Origin: Isoetes taiwanensis
Taxonomy: Eukaryota > Streptophyta > Lycopodiopsida > Isoetales > Isoetaceae
Length of the DNA stretch: 64,000 nt
Assembly (NCBI GenBank): GCA_021234155.1
Contig: JAJEKV010000016.1
Span: forward strand, 20,959,863-21,023,862
Direction: 5' to 3'
In this document: positions 20,741-32,770 of the stretch, in pieces
Numbering within the stretch: position 1 is the first letter of the stretch
Layout of the letters: each line of letters starts with the position of its first letter
The notes under the pieces: model-generated
What the model was told of the DNA's origin: nothing
Databases searched by the model: none
The model's input: only the letters and a program-made list of their open reading frames with translations
Position numbers and translations under genes: made by a program

Positions 20741-22409
20741 TGTGACGTCCCCTACTCGTATACGGTGCACTCACCGTATGCAAACAGGAGTTCATCCCCC
20801 ATACCAGCTCCATGCTAATACAGGGCCCTCCACATGACACTGCAACCGTGACGGGTTCCAGTGGGAAGAGTGGAAGGGTCATTGCACCCCGTCTCCCTCA
20901 GGGCCTACCTAGCTGCGGAAGCGTAAACATACATGTTAGTAGCACATACATCAACATCATATGACCATCACGAAGGATGGTCCTCCACATATCTGCATAG
21001 ACAAAGATCAGCACATCACATAGGGAATCCTACCCAAAGCTCAGACTCAAGGGATGACTGATGGCTTGGGTCTCCAGAGTTCATTGCAGACAGAATTCAT
21101 GGCAATGGATTTGGCTGGCATATGAACATGGCTTAGGGTTGTCCACTCCATCCGCCCCTCCTGTGCACACTTTGCAGAGTAGGCTGAAAAGTGTTGGGAC
21201 CCGACTGTAGCCCGCCGGATGCATAGCCAAGGGGGCTATATCCTGGGTTACATCTCCCGATTCGATGGGGCGGTAGGGATCTCTCCCTCGAGAGATCTAC
21301 ATCTTTGACTCAAGGTGACTAGAGGGCCTTGCCCGGTACCCGACTTGAACTCAATGGAAGGTCATATTCACCACCTCACGAGTGTCGAGGCCCATGCCTT
21401 GCCCCCGCCGCGGTGGCAAGCCATTAGACCTAGTCACAATGATCCCGGCGGCACTAACACACCATAGGGATGGTCAGAGTCGAACACGAACCTCTTTATA
21501 AGCCGGTCTGGCCCCTTCACCCACAACGGGTGTGGCTCTTGTGCCTGAGCCGCATCTACGGTGTGCTAGAGAGGCTACTCTAGGAGCATCAACTACAAAG
21601 CTTTAGGTCTCTACCCCCCTTCCCAATACAAGGAGTTCATAGAGATACATCATCCATATACATCACAGAAGAACTAAAGAACAAGATCTAACCTACAATC
21701 ATAGAGTTAGGTTCTTTAGTTAGAATCTGCTATCTAGAGGTCTGGATGGCCAATCTAATAGGCTAAACCTACTGATTCAATGACTAAAATAGGGTTTAGA
21801 CTATCTAATTGGCCAAATACTGATCCTTGAGGGGCTCCTCGACTGAGCTCGACCATCCTGGCTTTGAAACGCTTTCGAATCTAGAGAAACTAAGGATGCA
21901 ACTCTCCTAATCCGAAGTGCGGGATGCGGTTTTTGTTTGTTGAGGCAGACCAAAGCAGTCTGAAAGCCCTAAAATCGAAAAATGGGCTAGTTAGGGTTTC
22001 CTACCCTAAATAGACAAGGGAGTTGGCTAGGGTTTCCAATTATCCCTTTTTGGCATGTGGGATAATTGGAAATGGGCCCACTTGCCTTTAAGGGCTAGGT
22101 GGCCAAATGTGCACACATGGAAGTGTGTGCCCACATTAATGTGTACATTGGAAAATGTGCACATTAATTGCACCTATGGGTGTGGCCCACTTGGCATGAA
22201 GTGTCCACTTGGAAATGTGTGCCCACATTAATGTGTACATTGGAAAATGTGCACATTAATAGTTGCACATATTTACGGCAAGTTGCCCCCTAGGGCTACT
22301 CACTGGCTACACGCTTAGCGTACCGTCGGTGGAGTGGCGGTGCGGCGTGTGGCAGGCGATGCGGTATCGATCTGGGGGCATTATCATCGTGTCTTTGGAA
22401 CGCGTCACA
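20741..22409 (-). repeat. Family-2 copy A 3' LTR (subfamily 2)
   Basis: On the coding strand begins TGTGACG and ends GGGGACGTCACA, TG...CA termini. About 1670 bp, homologous to 50110-51794 and 56123-57802. It shares the palindromic AATGTGCACATT repeats and a CTTGTCTATTTAGGGTAGG promoter-like region. Confidence 0.9.
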
Positions 22410-22431
22410 TTCTCCCCCACCTTGAAATGAT
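22410..22431 (-). other. Family-2 copy A polypurine tract
   Basis: Coding strand: TTTCAAGGTGGGGGAGAA directly before the LTR TGTGACG. The same tract precedes the other family-2 3' LTRs. Confidence 0.8.
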
Positions 22432-23277
22432 CTTTGTCCGGCGACATGGTGGGTCTCCCCACCTTGGGATCATCGTAACTTTTGCAATCAAGCACGATAC
22501 ATACGATTACTACTATAATTCTTACACATTTCTTAAAATTACCTTAAGGTAATATTTTTTATGCCATTATCACATTATTATATTATAACATAACTTATCA
22601 ATTCACAACATTACTAGCGGATTACTCCAAAATTAAGCTTAACATTACAATTAAGTTTATCAAAATTTAAAATTAACGTCAGAGGCACTCTTCATTCCTT
22701 GCAACACATTCCAACAAAATTTGTGTTGCAAGTTTTAAATAACTTGAGACCTCCTTGCCCTCGGGGCGCTCTCTCGGCTGCTTGGTCGACACTACGTTAG
22801 TACCATTTAATTATTAAATAAAATTTTGGTTATATGGTGACCACCCACCTATCTACATGGATGCATGGCTAATCTCGTAGGAAGAGGGTGAATCTTCCAT
22901 TATGGCGCGGAGAGGAGGCGCCTACATGCCTATATGCCGCTCATGCCTACACCTCTAGTTGCCCGGCGTGGAGGATATCCTTCTCGCGTGGGGCTGAAGG
23001 ATAGATTCCTCCTATCAAAGCATATATGGGGCTAAAGGTGCTTTCCCTATCCATGCATTCCTTCATGACCTCCTTTCTCTCGAGGTCGTCTACTTCCGTG
23101 GGGACAGTAGACTTTCTAATCTACCTTCCACTCGCCCAAAGCGGAAGCGGCGGTCATGCCTACATTGGCATTACACCCCGCCCTAGAGATCACCGTAGTG
23201 GTCCCATCATCGGTAACAGCGCATGCGACCCATACCAAGCATAGGTTGCATCGTAGATTAATCTTTCTATACAAGAA
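22432..23277 (-). other. Family-2 copy A 3' noncoding region
   Basis: About 850 bp between the pol stop and the polypurine tract, conserved in copies B, C and D. It holds ACCTTAAGGT palindromes and AT-rich tracts (coding strand TTACCTTAAGGTAATTTT) but no conserved ORF. Confidence 0.7.
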
Positions 23278-24480
23278 TTAACCTACACAAATCGACATGC
23301 ACCTGAGCGATTTCTTCGGAGATGACCTTGCCGTCCCATTGCTCCATAAGCGTGGGTATTGCTTAACTAAATCTTTCTTAAGTACCCGCGTCGCGTCTTC
23401 CAGCGGTAAGTGTTTCCACTTGACCAAATCTTTGGAGGAATTCTGATCTCCTCGTTTTCTTGAAAGCTTTATCAAGAATCAGTGCGGAACTATTTCCATT
23501 TGTTCCTCCGATCATTTCCAACAACGTTGGCGAATCAAGACTTAAATGCGGGTTTGGGGTATGCTTCTTGAGCAAACTCCGTGGAAGACCTTATGAATCT
23601 TTAGGTGTCTTTGGCAAGTCTAGCTTGTAGGCTTGATTACGCTTTTCGACTATTACGAAGGTCCAGCCCACCTTGGAGCAAGCTTCTTGCAATTGCCGAT
23701 CTGAGCTTTGCACCTTCACCTTGATCTTGAGCCAAACATCATCTCCAACTTTGAACTCTCTTCTTGTTCGATGCTTGTCGGTGATGCTCTTTTGTCGACT
23801 TCTTCTTTGCTAGCGGATACCCTCTAACTTCTTCCACAAGGCTGCTGCATATCGGCCAACATTTCTTTCGCGAAACTTCCACTTTTGACACGGGGTTGTG
23901 CCAAATTAATGCGGAGTTAAACACGATAGCCGTAATTGATCATAAGCGGCGACATTTGGGATGATTCTGCTTGGTGCTATTGTATGCAAACTCCACCAAG
24001 TGAATAAATTCTTCCCACATACTTTGCTTATTCGGACATAGTTTCGTAGCATGTCCTCTAAAATCCTGTTGGTAATTTCTCACATGCACGGCCATCCGTC
24101 ACGAGGATGATATGCGTGCTCATGGATAGCCGATGCGGATCGTCGTAAAGAGGTCTTGCCAAAGGCGCTCATGAACGGATCCTCGCCGGAGATGATCTCC
24201 CTTGGCATGCCATGAAGCCTGAAGATCTCTTTGGTGAAGAGCTTTCTTTGTATCCATGGTATCGTGGTTACGCAAGGCACAAAATGTGCCATCTTCGACA
24301 ACTTGTCGACCACTACCATCAAGGCATCCTTGCCTCTCGCTGTTCTTGGGAGTCCTGTGATGAAATCCATGCTGATTACCTCCCACTTAGCGTTTGGCAC
24401 CGCTAATGGCTCTAATGCCCCTGGAATTCGAAGCTGCTCCGCCTTAAATCTGTTGGCATAGCTGACATTCCTTGATGTAG
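23278..24480 (-). pseudogene. Copy A integrase core, C-terminal module and chromodomain (broken frames)
   Basis: The frame 24400-24080 carries the integrase core start (MPNAKWEVISMDFITGLPRT, then [19 protein letters not shown]) and the second-Asp region, where ISDRDP-like sequence is ISGEDP. The chromodomain is near 23575-23280 in two frames (LDKAFKKTRRSEF, then WKHLPLEDATRVLKKDLVKQ). The product would integrate the cDNA. Frame breaks coincide with CAG/CTG sites that are intact in copy D. Confidence 0.75.
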
Positions 24481-25097
24481 CGAGCTATTTGCTTCTTCAT
24501 TCCTGGCCAATAATAGCTGCTGCGCACTTTGAAATATGTTTTCATGAATCCCGCATGGCCAGCTATTGGGCTGTTGTGCGTGTCATGGAGGATTAACTTC
24601 CTTACACCTGATGATTCGGGTACGCACAACTTGCTCTTATGGTATAACAGGTTGCCTTCCTTCTTATAATGCTTGAAGGCCTCCCGCTCTTTATCTGTTC
24701 TAGCCTCCTTCGAAAGGCTTGCCCATACTTCCCTGAAATCCCCATCCGTTGGCAAGGACTCTTCAATCCTTTTACCAAAGTCATTTGGAGGCGTCGAAAT
24801 TGCATTGCAATGCACTCTAGTTGTCAGGGGATGCCTTGAAAGCGCATCTGCTACCACATTGAGCTTCCCCGGCTTGTAGACTATATCAAAGTCATATTCT
24901 TCGAGGAACTCCATCCATCTCCGCTGCCTCAGATTCAGGTGTGGTTGTGTGAATACATATTGGAGGCTCTGATGGTCGGTATCCAATTGGAACTTCCTTC
25001 CCAAGAGATAATGCCTCCATATTCTTAATGCCCTGACAACCGCAAGCAACTCCTGATCGTGCGTTGGGTAGCGCGTCTCGGCGTCGTTCATCTTCAC
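24444..25097 (-). pseudogene. Copy A RNase H end and integrase HHCC finger (217 codons open)
   Basis: Begins MNDAETRYPTHDQELLAVVR (RNase H Glu), TDHQSLQYVF, YKPGKLNVVADALSRHP, then the integrase zinc finger H(D)THNSPIAGHAGFMKT ... YIKECQLCQQ. This is one of the cleanest stretches of family-2 pol and useful as an alignment reference. Confidence 0.85.
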
Positions 25098-25361
25098 GGA
25101 ATCATCGCTACCGGCTCTTCTTGCATAAGCCTTGCACTGTAGCTATCTTACTGCGCATCTGTTGCTACAAGCTTATCTTTCTCGGATCCGGCGGGGGGTT
25201 AAAGGCTGGGGCTGTTGTTAAAGCTTCCTTCAACAATTGAACCCCTTTTGGGCTTTCTTGTGCCAATGCTCTACCCAATCTTTCACCTTCTCGCCCCTCG
25301 TCAGGTCGTTAGCTTGGGGCTGCTATCTTAGCAAAGTTCTTCACGAACTTCTGTAGTACCG

Positions 25362-26095
25362 CTAGGGCGAGGAAACCGACTTCATGCACATTCTTGCCGC
25401 CGGCCATGCTTGAATAATGGCTTCAATCTTGGCGGGGTCTGTTGAGATGCCTTCTGCTGAGATCACATGACCTAGATACTCCACCTTTTCTGTTGCGAAG
25501 TGGCACTTCGACAACTTGGCGTACAACTGGTGCCTCTTCAACTTCTCTAGCACTCTTCTCAAGTGTTGTACGTGCTCTTCAAGGGATCTGCTATACACCA
25601 AAATGTCGTCAAAGAAAACAATTACAAAGGTGTCCAGGAACTCCCTGAAGATATCGTTCATGAGCCTCATGAACGTTGCGGGGGCATTTGATAAGCGAAA
25701 GGCATTCACGTGAACTCATAATGCCCATGGCGTTCGAAGGCGGTCTTATGGATATCTTCTTCCTTTATCCTGATCTGATGATAACCTGACCTTAAGTCGA
25801 TTTTGGAGAAGATCTTTGCTCCCTGGAGCTGGTCCATCAAGTCGTCTGATCTTGGAAGCGCATACTTGTTCTTAATGGTGTGCTTATTCAACTGTCTATA
25901 GTCTATGCACATCCTCAAAGATCCGTCCTTCTTCTTGACAAAAAGAATAGGCGCTCCAAACGGCGAGACACTAGGTCTAATGAAACCTAGGTCGGCAGCT
26001 CCTAGCTTGCTTCTTGAGCTCAGACAACTCTGCGTTGTCATTCTATATGGAGCCTTACTTGTTGGCTTTGTTCCTGGTTGAGTGCAATCTCGCAC
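25362..26095 (-). pseudogene. Copy A reverse transcriptase
   Basis: Two frames: 26095-25706 ([60 protein letters not shown]) and 25709-25362 ([54 protein letters not shown]). Catalytic Asp and FFDD pair are present. Confidence 0.9.
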
Positions 26096-26159
26096 TCAAC
26101 TCCCCTATAAGGAGGGGCTGCTTGATCTCATCACGGAAAGAGATCATGGAACTCGTGAT

Positions 26160-27300
26160 CAGCTTAGCTACTTGCTCGGCAACTTCTTTGAGCACCTTGT
26201 CTTCTTTGCTTCCTTCCGATTCGGCTCACTAATCTCAAGCTTGAAGATGTATGCCACTTGCTCACTCTTGATGCACTTGAACAGCCGTTTAGAAGACATA
26301 CTGCTTTGCATGATGGGAACAACTTCCTTACCGTTATTTCAATGATCTTGCCATCGGGCGTTGGGAAGGTCACCTTCAGCTTTCCACGGTCGATAATGGC
26401 CCCTTTGCCCAAGGTACTCCATTCCTATGATCAAGTCATACTTTCCAATGCCCATTACTTCTGCCCCATCCGGATATTAATCCTGGTAAGTCGATGTCGA
26501 AGTTAATTCTCTTGCCCGTAGATGCGCCTATCAAGCCCGCCACTTGCTAAAACCACGGTGCGGGCTTTGACTTTAGCGGCTTCAACTTCAACATTTGAAC
26601 CATTCAGGGGGATGCAAAGTTATGGCTACTTCACGAGTCTATCAAGACTATGAAGGACTTAGCTTTAGCCTTCCCTCTTTGTGGAAATTACCTTATCTTG
26701 GCTCTCTGCTTGCTCGTATCTATTGCGGCAAAGATGTGACACTCACCACGGATGTAGTCGCGGGCCTCTTCGCCCGTCGTCGTCGGCAGGGCGTCCCAAT
26801 CTCCCAACTCCGCTAGAGCTGCACTCATGGCGTAGGGACGGTTTGTCGTCCCTATGGCTTGGCTGGAAGCACTGAAACCGCAATTTGCTTTTTCTATGCA
26901 CTCCTGCCTCTTTTCCTTGGGCATCGCTTGCAAAAGGATTACCTTTGCTTTGGAGTAGTTTGACCTCTCTGCTTGTCCTTGAAGGACACACTGCTTCTTC
27001 TTCTGCTTTGCTTCCCCGGGTTCCCACAGCAGGGAGTTCTAGCTGGACACAGATTTGGCTGCCACAGGGGCTATAGCTTCTGTCGCCTTGCCTTTATCCC
27101 GGAAATCTGCTGCTTGTGCCCAGCTATTGAGGTCGACCCCCGCAAGCTTATAGCCTTGGATTAAAGCCGATCTTGTCCTAGGGTTTATTGCCCTCACAAG
27201 CTTGCGGATCTCCTCATTGCCCCTCAATATAGCTTTCTCTTGCATGCTTCTCTCCTAACCCGGCACATCTGACCTTAGCCTCATGAATTCCTCTGTATAT
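26160..27300 (-). pseudogene. Copy A protease and Gag zinc-knuckle region
   Basis: The Gag C-terminal region near 27245-26690 reads RKLVRAINPRTRSALIQGYK, then the knuckle region with CFQPSHR in one frame. The protease region (about 26690-26170) aligns to the LIDSG-containing stretch of copies C and E but is shifted. The GQGAIIDRGKL-like remnant near 26410 corresponds to the element's conserved post-protease segment. Confidence 0.6.
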
Positions 27301-28120
27301 TTACGGACTGATTTGTTGCCTTTGCGCAACTGTGAAAGCTTCTTTTTGCATCATCTTTGAACTTATGTTCCTTGGGGACGTAATGGCGCTTTGAAGGCTT
27401 TGCAAACTTCTTGAACTTACAAGCATCCCTGCTCAAGCCGTGTGCCTTTGCATAACCCTTCCACCAAATCCGATGCGGCTCCCTTCAAGTTGTTACATTT
27501 GCAACTCGCCTTTGTCTTTATCTTTCATGCTATAAAGCGTTTCGTACTCGCTCATTTAGTCCAGCCATGCCTCTGCTTCCAATCGACCTGTTCTCCCCGA
27601 GAAGCTGTTCGATTCAGGGCCTTCCATACATTGCCGGTCGCGGAATCTACCTTCTTACGGTAGTCGGAGGCCACGGTGTCTCTTTGTCGAATCCATCACA
27701 GGGTGTTCCTCTACGCCTTCCATCTGTTCGTTTCGAGCACTGTTCTTCCTCTTCCCGGGTGAATGCAGTGCGAGCTTGAGTCGGAAGATTCGGGCTGGAG
27801 GATCTCCTTCTCTTGCTCCTCTTCTTGTCTTTTCACGCCCTCAGAGCTGATGCTTGCGGCAAGTGGCGTTGCCCACGAACCCACTCACTGCTTGGCGGGC
27901 GGTAATGCCTTTATCTGCTCTCGAATGCGTCCTCATCCGGGCTATCTCCTCCTCACGGGGTCATGGGTTCTATATCCTCGAATAGGTTCCTTGCAGGGGG
28001 GTGGTGCAGGTGGGGTTTGCTCTTCTACAAGATCTCGGTTTGTCGTTCCCCTGCGTTTAGGCCTCTAGCTGCATGCCTGAAGCAATTCATGGTTATATGA
28101 TTAGTTCCTTTGTTCTCTTG
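27300..28120 (-). pseudogene. Copy A gag N-terminal region
   Basis: Collinear with 61,980-63,000 of copy E and 41,500-42,500 of copy C. Shared protein blocks include EDIEPMTP-like, RKDKKRSKRRRSSSP-like and RKKVDSA. Highly charged, as Gag N-termini often are. A coding-strand GCATGCAG near 28075 may act as a splice acceptor just before gag. Frames are broken throughout. Confidence 0.55.
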
Positions 28121-28239
28121 CATTGATTGTGCTTGTTGGTATAATTGTGGGGCAAAAATACATCAACAAAACATTTAAAATGCAATAGGATTTATATTGA
28201 TATATCATATCATATTTTAGATACAAAAAGTCTCAGGGA

Positions 28240-29779
28240 TCAAGAGTCGACTAGTCTTGAAATCGCGGTAAGGCGGGTTGTCCTCGAGAAACTTCTTTAC
28301 TTGGGCTGTACCTCTTGTACTTCCCAAGTTCACGAAATATATCCCTTCTTTGTTCCCCTCGGATGGCGGATGCTAGCTCTTCCACCCGTCTATGGGAGGT
28401 ATGAGCTCATTCTCGCCAACCTACCTTGTCGAAGGTGGGGTGCTCTGCGAAGTCGAAGATGCCCAAGGCTGTTTTTTCCGCTTCACTAAAATGACATGGT
28501 CCACCTTTTACGATAGGGCGATGCGTGCATGCCAAATCTGAAAGTGCTACCGGCATCTGCCTGACTTCCTCTCGCGTGGGCTGAAGCGCTTGTGAAATAT
28601 TATTACTCTCCGATGCATTAGGGGCGGAAGGTAATATTTGAGTCTTTGCTCGGTACTCCTCCGCGTGCCCACGAGGTGCCCACATTGCCTTGATGCATCT
28701 TGGTCCACGGGTACTTGAACTAATTCCTTGTAGTCTTGGAAGAGCGTTCGTACACTTGTCGGGTTTGTGGCTCTCCTTGGAATTTTGCTATCTGCTCTTG
28801 TGAGGAAGAAGACTCCCCTTGCGATTACTCTTGTTGTCTTCCCCTTATTCCCATCCGCTCTGAGAAGTGCTATAAACTCCTCCTCAGTAGGAAGTTCCTC
28901 GACATCATACCTCTAATAGTGCAAAGTAAGCTTCAATGTAGAGATGGTGTGTCTGTGTAAGTAGGCGCCTCTCCATTATTTGTACCGGAAAATCTTCCGT
29001 TTCTTGGTCGATGAAGTCTTCTAGATCCGATCCATTGTTGCCGTAGGAGGTGAAGGAGTTCATCGACGCGGTAGCCTCTGTCCCTGCATTGGGGGAGGTT
29101 TTGATGTCATTTAGCAGCAAGTATTCTGTCCTTCGACTATGACTGGTGCTAGGCTTGTTATTCGGCCCGATTGGTTGTGCAATCCTCGGGGTGGTCTGTC
29201 GGCACCAGGCGGGTGATGTCTTGTTCGGCTTCGGCGTTCCTCCTCTGGGTCCACCTCTATGTCATCCTCGCTTTCTGCTTTCCGGAGTTTTCACTTTCTT
29301 GGATGCTTACGCTATGGTCTCTTCAGTATTCAAGCGGGGCGTTGCTCATTCTTAGCGTCCAAGGGTGTGACTTCTAGCGGCTGAATTGATGGTTCACCTA
29401 TTACGGTTTACGCCCTATATACTAGATATAGCGCTAAGGTCGTGTTGTAGGAGAAGAAGACTTTGCCATTGCTTGTTAGGGTCATATAGGTCGGTAGCGG
29501 TTGGTTACGTTCCCCAATGCCTTGGCAATATTGGGTACATGGTGAAATTTGTTTGCAATGCGGTCCTTGGTACAAAGTACCCTATGCATGGCGGTATCTT
29601 ACGTAAGCTAGGGACAACTTTCTCTTGGAATTCTGCTTGGGACTTTGTGGCGAGAAAGGATTGGAGTTCGGGGTTCTTTGAAAGGTCAAATTCTTTTGAA
29701 ATACTTGGAATACTATATTGACATCTACTTGGTGATGTGGGGGGGGGCTATACCAATTGATGAAGGCTTACGTAGCCAT
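28240..29779 (-). pseudogene. Copy A ORFb (extra gene upstream of gag)
   Basis: Candidate start at 29779 in a GCCATGGCT context, the equivalent of the ATG at 60426 in copy E. In this copy the fourth codon is TAA where E has GAA after ACA, one of the CAG-site changes. Blocks shared with E and C include the NLPN-G region (about 29110-29060) and the C-terminal region before 28250. No known family. A TATATATA box lies at about 29903-29895 and the leader motif GGCGATCTTTCAGC at 29843-29829. Confidence 0.55.
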
Positions 29780-30084
29780 GGCGAAGCGTGCTGCCGATGT
29801 CAAACTGGGCGGGAGGCGCATGACTAAAGCTGAAAGATCGCCTCAATTGCAGGGGGCGATTACGTGGTTGAGGCTTGGGGGTTATCTTGAGGGGATATAT
29901 ATAGGGAATTTATGCCCTAAAATTTTTAGGGTTTCTAAAACTCCTGACATTTGGGATGAGGCTAATGTTTCTTGGTTAATTTGAGGCTCAAGTGGCTTGC
30001 CTATAGTCTTAGGGTTCTAATGCAACAAATTTTGGTCGATTTGGGTATGTCTAGCTCAAGTTATGAACTTGGGAAGTTGGAGGC

Positions 30085-30153
30085 TGACTCTAAGAGTCTT
30101 GTGGGAGGGGTGTTAGGTTGGGACCTAACTAGGCTCTGGCGCACTCTTGGAAT
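30085..30153 (-). repeat. Hairpin cassette (subfamily-2 type) upstream of copy A ORFb
   Basis: Plus strand GACTCTAAGAGTCTTGTGGG ... GTTAGGTTGGGACCTAAC ... GCGCACTCTTGGAATC. This is the reverse complement of the cassette at 60057-60122 in copy E and in the same position relative to ORFb. Confidence 0.7.
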
Positions 30154-30319
30154 CACCGTGAAATTACTCCAATTGTTCCCAAAACTAATCATGCCTAATG
30201 AATATACACTCTTAAACAACTATATATATTTTATTATTCAAAATTTTTATACATCGGATATAATCACATTAGTTACAAAAAGTTAATTTCCTTCTATCAG
30301 TCCCTCCGCTTGATGTACT

Positions 30320-31483
30320 TAGCGGTCTCATATCCTTTGGGCTGCGGGGTGACTCTTTTTCCATCGAGTGCATGCTAATGAATCTTCAAAGTCTTTGTAC
30401 AACCTCCATCTCTGCTGCTTCTTGTAAAAGCGAGTAACATGTCGTTGGTTACTCGCTTGTTGGGGTCGAACTCCCACAAAATTTCTCGGACAAACCCTGG
30501 AATGCTGCCCTCGGGAAGAGGAATCCGTAGCTCCTTTGGAAGTGCTTGATTTCCCGCAAGGCTCGGCAAAGGGGAGTCTTGGGATCTCTTCATAGGCTTC
30601 TTGGGGGTTCAGGTAGCTCATGGGGGTTTGAGCTGGAATGCTTCCCGAGTTGGCCTCCCTCCTTGACAGTTTGACTCTGTTTTTCTTCGTAGTAGGCTGC
30701 GTAGTCTTCGTGCATCTTCTTGTATATTTTGTAATCTGCTAACTCCTTCTTGTACCTCCTCTACGGTCCTAAGGTGTCACGAGTCTCGGCGGTTTTGGTT
30801 GCTTTCTTCCCATTGCCTTCTACGCATCTAGCTTCTTTGCTTCTTGCCATATCACGAATGGGGGGGGGGGCGGGGGGTGGGTTAATCTGTGTCTCCACTG
30901 TGTTTGGAGTTGGGCTTAGCTCTTCCTCGCGGATTTCCTCTGTTTGGGTTGAGGGTTAGGCTGCTGCTTTGTGAAGATTCTCCCGTTTAGAAGGGTTGCC
31001 TCAAGAATCTTTGCTATATCACCCGGTCTCCTCAGCGAGGTTGGGGATTGTCGCCGCCGGTTGGCTCGTTTATAGATCTGCCCGGTAGGGTTCTTCTCTT
31101 CTTTTCGGGGTTCTTGGGTCATTACCCTTTTTCCTTTGGGGTGGGGTCCTCCTCTGTTCTTGGTTCTTTGTTCCGCCATTGGTCATCGCCGGGTTACGCA
31201 ACCTCCTCTTACCTTACATTTCTCGCTTTCCCCTCCTTCCTCTTGGCTCTTTCTTCTCTTCTTCTTGCCTTTTCCTCTTTCTTCTTGGCCTTTTCTTCTT
31301 TCCTCTTTGCCTTTTCCTCTTTCCTCGCCTCCTCTCAGATTCTGTAATACCTAGGCCGCCTCTCCATGTCGAGCCTTGAGTTTTTAAATTCGGCATCTTT
31401 GAGCTTACGTTATTTTGCGAGCACTTGGGCTGGGCCTATCTTCCTTCTTTGGCTTTGCGGGCGGTTTGTTTGGTCCTAGCCAT
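30320..31483 (-). pseudogene. Copy A ORFa with histone H3-like N-terminus, frameshifted
   Basis: ATG at 31483 starts MARTKQTARK, identical to H3 residues 1-9 after Met. An extra A in the tenth/eleventh codon region (CGCAAAGCC versus CGCAAGCC in copy E) shifts the frame and gives a stop six codons later. Downstream blocks match copy E: the Lys/Arg/Glu coiled region near 31380-31210 and GKKATKTA near 30810. The C-terminal domain ELRIPLPEGSIPGFVREI, LWEFDPNKRVTNDMLLAF lies near 30540-30430. Whether the shift is real or a sequencing error is open. Confidence 0.7.
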
Positions 31484-31553
31484 TTATGCGGCAAATCCCC
31501 GATTTGGAGCGGCCAAAAGATCGGCTAATGAGAAGGAATTTCGAGGAAGCACG

Positions 31554-31560
31554 GGAGAAG
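31554..31560. other. Inverted junction between copy A (minus) and copy B (plus)
   Basis: To the left the sequence matches the ORFa leader of copy E in reverse. To the right it matches gag on the plus strand. Both parents share GGAGAAG at the breakpoint, a 7-bp microhomology. Confidence 0.75.
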
Positions 31561-31566
31561 CGCGGT

Positions 31567-32770
31567 GTCCTTCAAGGACAAGCGGGGAGAGGTCAAACTA
31601 CTCCAAAGCAGTGCAATCCTTTTGCAAGCGATGCCCAAGGAAAAGAGGCAGGAGTGCATAGAAAAAATGTGCCGGGTGCTTCCAGCCGGGGCCATAGACG
31701 ACAAACCGTCCCTACGTCATGAGTGCAGCTCTAGCGGAGTTGGGAGATTGGGGCGCTACTGTCGGGCGACGACGGCGAAGAGGCCCGCGACTACATCCGT
31801 GGTGAGTGTCACATCTTGCCGCGAATAGATCTGAGCAAGCGAGAGCCGATTATAAGGTAATTTCCACGGTAGGGAAGGCTAAAGCTAAGTCCTTCATAGT
31901 CTTGATAGACTTCGGGAAGTAGCCATAACTTTGCATCCCCGAGAATGGTTCAAATGTTGAAGTTGAAGCGCTAAAGTCAAAGCCCGGACCGTGGTTTTAG
32001 CAAGTGGACGATAAAAGGCGACGGCGGGCAAGAGAATTAACCGACATCGACTTACGGGGATTAATATCCGGATGGGGGCAGAAGTAATGGGCATTGGAAA
32101 GTATGACTTGATCATAGGAATGGGTACCTTGGGCCAGCGGGGGCCATTATCGGTGGGAAAGCGGAAGGCTTCAAGGACAAAGGAGAGGTCAAACTACTCC
32201 AAAGCGGTGCAATCCTTTTGCAAGCGATGCCCAAGGAAAAGAGGCGGGGAGTGCATAGAAAAGCGGTATTGCCCCGGTGCTTCCGGCCGAGCCATAGGAC
32301 GACAAAGCGTCCCTACGTCATGAGTGCAGCTCTAAGCGGAGTTGGGAGATTGGGGCGCTTCTGTCGACGGCGACGGCCCGAAGAGGCCAGCGACTACATC
32401 CGGGGTGAGTGTCACATCTTTGCCGCAATAGATCTGAGCAAGAGAGAGCCGGTATAAAGGTAATTTCCCGTGGGAGGGAAGGCTAAAGCTAAGTCCTTCA
32501 TAGTCTTGATAGACTCGGGGAAGTAGCCATAACTTTGCATCCCCGAATGGTTCAAATGTTGAAGTTGAAGCCGCTAAAGTCAAAGCCGGACCCGTGGTTT
32601 TAGCAAGTGACCTTGATAAAGGCGGGCGGGCAAGAGAATTAACCGACATCGACTTACCGGGGATTAATATCGGATGGGGCAGAAGTAATGGGCATTGGAA
32701 AGTATGACTTGATCATAGGAATGGAGTACCTTGGGCCAGCGAGGGGCCATTATCGGACCGTGGAAGCGGA
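31567..32770 (+). repeat. ~600-bp tandem duplication of gag-knuckle/protease in copy B
   Basis: 31567-32167 and 32168-32770 both run from TTCAAGGACAA through CAATCCTTTTGCAAGCGATG, AAGTCCTTCATAGTCTTGAT and GGGCATTGGAAAGTATGACT to AGCGGAAGG. No other copy has this doubling. It makes two knuckle and two protease regions, so it cannot be functional. Confidence 0.8.

Larger units (their letters stand above)
20741..31560 (-). mobile_element. Family-2 copy A, minus strand, 5'-truncated
   Basis: 3' LTR at 20741-22409, then on the coding strand in reverse: 3' noncoding region, chromodomain, integrase, RNase H, RT, protease, gag, ORFb, ORFa. The element stops inside the ORFa leader, where it meets copy B in opposite orientation at about 31554-31560, so the primer site and 5' LTR are missing. 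Its ORFa begins with the histone-H3-like MARTKQTARK. All frames contain many small indels. Confidence 0.85.

Noticed and set aside
28736-28960. Plus-strand frame with many Cys (VCGSPWNFAICSCEEEDSPC) as a Cys-rich peptide gene
   Set aside because: It is antisense to ORFb of copy A, and the equivalent region of copy E does not keep it.
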